Assembly: GCF_012027495.1 (NCBI RefSeq)
Contig: NZ_SNUK01000001.1
Coordinates: forward strand, 1 to 64,000
Reading direction: 5' to 3'
Length of the DNA: 64,000 nucleotides
Source of the DNA: Thermococcus sp. JdF3
Lineage (GTDB): Archaea > Methanobacteriota_B > Thermococci > Thermococcales > Thermococcaceae
A program made the translations under genes and the position numbers. The notes under the pieces are model-generated. The model was not told the DNA's origin, did no database searches, and worked only from the letters and a program-made list of their open reading frames with translations. Positions 61,190 to 64,000 of the stretch are shown in pieces; within the stretch, counting starts at the first letter, position 1; every line of letters begins with the position of its first letter.

Positions 61190-62092
61190 TCAGGCTCTCT
61201 CCCTCTTCATCGCCGGTGCGACGTCCCTGGCAACGCGCCTCGCGCTGAACAGCGTCAATGGATCCATCGTCCTGTAGATTGCGAGCTGACAGCCGCTTAT
61301 GCGGACGTCTATGTACTTCTTTGCCTCCATCGCGGCCTTCAGGTAGTCCCTTACGCTCTCGGCCCGCTCGAAGTCGAGGCCGGCCTTTCTCAACCGCTCG
61401 ACGTTCAGCTCGTGAATCGTGAGGGGCTGGAGCATCATCTCGTCTATTCCGAGGGAAGCCGCAAGCTCTGCTATCTTCGGTATGTCCTCGTTGTTTATGC
61501 CGGGCATGAATATAGTCCTCACAGCCGAGCGGACGCTCTTATCTCTTCCGACTATCCTCAAGGCGTTTACAACCGCATCGAAGGTGTCGGCGTTGGTAAT
61601 TTTGAGGTGCTTTTCCCTCGTTGATGCATCGAGGCTTATCATCACGAGGTCGAAGTCGAGCTTCTCCCACAGCTCCTCGGTGAGAAGGGAACCGTTCGTC
61701 TGAAGATCGAGCCTCGCCTCGGGAAAGCGCTCGCGGAGTATCTTGTTCACTTCAACTATGCGCGGGCTTATGAGCGGCTCGCCGTACTGTGAAACGGTTA
61801 TGGCGTATGGCCTCTCCCAGCCGTAGTAGCCGGGCTTTGGGGCCTTTCCGAGCTTCACCGCGACGTTTGAGTAGCAGAATATGCAGTCGTGGTTGCACGC
61901 CGGCGTGAGCTCGTAGCTCGGGTGGTGAACGGGATTGGGGTTGCTCAGATCGAGCCCCTGGCAGCCCTGACAGTGGGTGGGGAACTTCAAATCCATCACG
62001 AACTTCTTTAACAGCCTCGCCTCCTCGTTCTCGAGGATTTGCGGCTCCACTCCCATGCTCCTCGCGAACTCCTCCCAGCTCATCTTCTTCAT
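61190..62092 (-). CDS. Radical SAM protein, archaeal
   Basis: A 300-residue radical SAM protein with CX3CX2C cluster ligands (Cys66, Cys70, Cys73 in ACNHDCIFCYSN) and an extra N-terminal Cys pair (Cys41, Cys44 in HCQGCQG). QYGEPLISPRIVEV and DLQTNGSLL belong to the SAM-binding barrel. The reaction is unknown. ATG 62092 is chosen because GGTGAG lies upstream. It lies 47 bases after pyrK on the same strand, which may be chance. Confidence 0.85.
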   Translation of the reverse strand: MKKMSWEEFARSMGVEPQILENEEARLLKKFVMDLKFPTHCQGCQGLDLSNPNPVHHPSYELTPACNHDCIFCYSNVAVKLGKAPKPGYYGWERPYAITVSQYGEPLISPRIVEVNKILRERFPEARLDLQTNGSLLTEELWEKLDFDLVMISLDASTREKHLKITNADTFDAVVNALRIVGRDKSVRSAVRTIFMPGINNEDIPKIAELAASLGIDEMMLQPLTIHELNVERLRKAGLDFERAESVRDYLKAAMEAKKYIDVRISGCQLAIYRTMDPLTLFSARRVARDVAPAMKRERA

Positions 62093-62139
62093 TCTCTCAC
62101 CGGCCGAAACAGAGAAAAGGGGTTTAAAAACCTGATTGG

Positions 62140-62841
62140 TCAGAGCAGTCCCCTGAGCTGGAAGCCGTCGAAAACCGGCCCGTCGCGGCAGACGAGGTAC
62201 TTTCCAAGGTTGCAGGAGCCGCAGACACCGATTCCACACTTCATGTAGCGCTCCGCCGAAACCTGGACGTTCCTGTGGTCCATAACCCCCAGCACCGCTT
62301 TGAGCATCGGCTCCGGGCCGCAGGCGTAGACTTGGTCGAACTCGTTCTTTCTCTCCGCCAGCACGTCCGTTGGGAAGCCCTTTCTGCCAGCGGAGCCGTC
62401 ATCGGTCGTGATTACCACTTCGTCCACGTAGTTCTCGATGTCCATCAGTGCCAGCTCCTCTCTGCTTCTTGCCCCGTAGAGGAGTGTTATCCTCTCAAAT
62501 CTGCGCCGGTGCTGTTTTGCGAAGGCGTAGAGTGGTGGAATCCCTATGCCGCCGCCGATCAGGGCTATCTTCTCTCCCCTTGGCTCGAAGCCCCTGCCGT
62601 ACGGCCCGCGGATCCAGAGGTGGTCTCCCTCAGCCAGCTCGAAGAGCCTCGACGTGAAGGGGCCAACGCGCTTGACGACTATCAAGTCCCTCCAGGCCAG
62701 GCTGAAGGGTTTTTCCCCGACTCCCGGGAGCCATGTCATTATGAACTGTCCGGCGGTAAATTCGAGCCTCTTATCGAAGCGGAAGGCTTTAACGTCCCTG
62801 GCAGCGTCCCAAACTTCCCTAAGTGTTACCCTTTCCAGCAT
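62140..62841 (-). CDS. pyrK: Dihydroorotate dehydrogenase electron-transfer subunit
   Basis: A 233-residue ferredoxin-reductase-like protein: FAD domain (FTAGQFIMTW), NAD-binding domain (LIGGGIGIPPLYA, YACGPEPML) and the C-terminal [2Fe-2S] cysteines Cys202, Cys207, Cys210 and Cys218 (KCGIGVCGSCNLGKYLVC). It passes electrons between NAD(H) and PyrD. ATG 62841 overlaps pyrC by 23 bases, supporting a pyrimidine operon; pyrD itself is not in the window. Confidence 0.93.
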   Translation of the reverse strand: MLERVTLREVWDAARDVKAFRFDKRLEFTAGQFIMTWLPGVGEKPFSLAWRDLIVVKRVGPFTSRLFELAEGDHLWIRGPYGRGFEPRGEKIALIGGGIGIPPLYAFAKQHRRRFERITLLYGARSREELALMDIENYVDEVVITTDDGSAGRKGFPTDVLAERKNEFDQVYACGPEPMLKAVLGVMDHRNVQVSAERYMKCGIGVCGSCNLGKYLVCRDGPVFDGFQLRGLL

Positions 62842-64000
62842 TTATCCTGACCCCCTCCGGCTTTCCCACGATTTCATCTTCCTCCATAACAACCCTTCCT
62901 CTGAGAAGGGTCATCAATACCTTTCCCTTCAGCTTTCTTCCCTCCCACGGGCTCCATTTTGCCTTCGTGTAGAAGTCCTCCGGTTTAACCGTCCACTCCC
63001 TCTTGAGGTCCACCACGGTGAAGTCCGCGTCCTTTCCCACCTCAAACCCCTTGTTCCTTATTCCAAATATTCTAATTGGATTCGTGTGCATCTTTTCAAC
63101 GATGTCGGAAAGCTCGAGCATTCCCCTGTTCACGGCGTCGAGGAGAAGCGCCACCTCCGTTTCCAGTCCCGGTATCCCCGCCGCCCCCGATTCCTTGTCC
63201 TCCGGCGTGTGGGGTGCGTGGTCGCTGGCTATGAGTGGAATGCGGGAAAAGTTCCTCCAGAGTGCCCTCCTATGTTCTTCGTCCCTCAGCGGAGGATAAA
63301 CCCTGAGGAGCGGGTTCCCCTCGAAGTCCTTTCTCGTCAGAAAGAGATGGTGGGGAGTAACCTCGAAGCTTACCCACGGAAGGTTTCTCCGCAGTATCGC
63401 CTCGATTCCACCAGTAGTTGATACATGGCAGACGTTGAGGGGCTTCCCCAGCTTTTCTGCCGCGTTCAATGCCCTTTTTATTGCCCTGATTTCGGCTTCC
63501 GGCGGTCTTTCGGGATTTTGGGCGATAATTTCGGCGTCCTCCGCGTGGACGCTAACGATGCTTGGAGCGCAGGAGTAATCCCCTTCAAAATCCTCCGAAA
63601 AGACTCCCCCCGTTGAGGCCCCCATGAAGATTTTGTAGAAGTCCGCACCGGCCTTCACAGCATCCCCGCAGTTGTTTCTTATCAGAAAGCCCAGGGCGTA
63701 GTCAGCGTATGCGGTCCCCTCGAACAGTGCTTTCCTCCGTTCAAATGTCTTAACGTCCAAGACGGGCGGCTGGGTGTTGGGCATGTCGAAGACCGTGGTT
63801 ATTCCCCCGTGAACCGCCGCCATCGTGCCAGTTTCGACAGTTTCTTTTTTTCTTTGGTCAAAATCCCTCAGGTGGACGTGCACGTCTATCAAGCCAGGGA
63901 GTATGACCTTTCCACGACCAATTTGAATGGTTTCTTCTCCCTTCAGCTCGCCCGTTGAGACGCGCAGGATCCTGCCGCCAGAAACCCCTATGCTCCCTTC
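62819..64000 (-). CDS. pyrC: Dihydroorotase (5' end beyond window)
   Basis: The frame is open to the right edge, giving 393 residues without the very N-terminus. The metal motif is LIDVHVHLRDF, with ASDHAPHTPEDK near the C-terminus and VCHVSTTGGIEA in the middle, all typical of type I dihydroorotase. Upstream residues (GGRILRVSTGEL, GRGKVILPGLIDVH) form the start of the amidohydrolase fold. It converts carbamoyl-aspartate to dihydroorotate in pyrimidine synthesis. Confidence 0.95.
   Translation of the reverse strand, partial: EGSIGVSGGRILRVSTGELKGEETIQIGRGKVILPGLIDVHVHLRDFDQRKKETVETGTMAAVHGGITTVFDMPNTQPPVLDVKTFERRKALFEGTAYADYALGFLIRNNCGDAVKAGADFYKIFMGASTGGVFSEDFEGDYSCAPSIVSVHAEDAEIIAQNPERPPEAEIRAIKRALNAAEKLGKPLNVCHVSTTGGIEAILRRNLPWVSFEVTPHHLFLTRKDFEGNPLLRVYPPLRDEEHRRALWRNFSRIPLIASDHAPHTPEDKESGAAGIPGLETEVALLLDAVNRGMLELSDIVEKMHTNPIRIFGIRNKGFEVGKDADFTVVDLKREWTVKPEDFYTKAKWSPWEGRKLKGKVLMTLLRGRVVMEEDEIVGKPEGVRINAGKGNT

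Overview
The window looks like chromosomal DNA of a hyperthermophilic euryarchaeon of the order Thermococcales, most likely Thermococcus. The grounds are an archaeal-type AlaRS with an N-terminal zinc motif, archaeal Elp3, SecF/SecD without SecA, a complete A-type (V/A) ATP synthase operon in the order H-I-K-E-C-F-A-B-D, archaeal signal peptidase, AdoMet decarboxylase, GGAGGTGAT-type ribosome sites, TATA/BRE promoters and dense short-spaced genes. Taxonomy is inferred from family resemblance only. Both edges cut genes: an ABC ATPase on the left and dihydroorotase (pyrC, minus strand) on the right.

Layout. 1-2.3 kb: remains of an ABC-2 exporter cluster with a stranded, frameshifted peptide-permease fragment. 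2.3-6.2 kb: Lrp-type ligand-binding protein, kinase-like protein, acylaminoacyl-peptidase-like S9 enzyme, unknowns. 6.35-12.05 kb: a tight three-gene cluster of a membrane-anchored protein with about ten OB-fold-like repeats, a TctA-family permease and a membrane metal-dependent hydrolase (DUF457 type) with its own inserted OB fold; this is the best candidate for an undescribed system. 12-17.9 kb: methyltransferase, M19 dipeptidase, helical-repeat protein, DUF531, signal peptidase, a hairpin-rich non-coding segment that looks like a degraded IS200/IS605-type element, a phospholipase-D-like lipoprotein and small genes. 18-25 kb: alaS, a nuclease-fold-like protein, Nif3-like protein, a low-GC channel-like gene, elp3.

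25-29 kb and 33-37.8 kb hold two ABC-2 exporter operons, each pairing an ATPase and permease with a large C-terminally anchored extracytoplasmic protein (NEW3/Ig-like in one, PEGA repeats in the other); the second is preceded by a small secreted protein. Between them lie tandem paralogous membrane proteins, a DUF308-like protein, a Cys-cluster protein and a PUA protein. 37.9-43 kb: KaiC-like ATPase plus an HTH/coiled-coil partner, speH, and overlapping secF-secD-trkA-like genes. 43.2-51.9 kb: the ATP synthase operon, whose rotor subunit carries Na+-type ligands.

52-54.8 kb: an ODP-type di-iron/metallo-beta-lactamase protein next to a soluble methyl-accepting-type signalling protein (a likely oxygen/redox sensor), then a long AlaX trans-editing protein. 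54.8-61 kb: two DppB/DppC-like permease pairs without ATPase or binding-protein genes, separated by a PP-loop tRNA-thiolation-like protein and a membrane protein. 61-64 kb: a radical SAM protein and the pyrimidine genes pyrK and pyrC.
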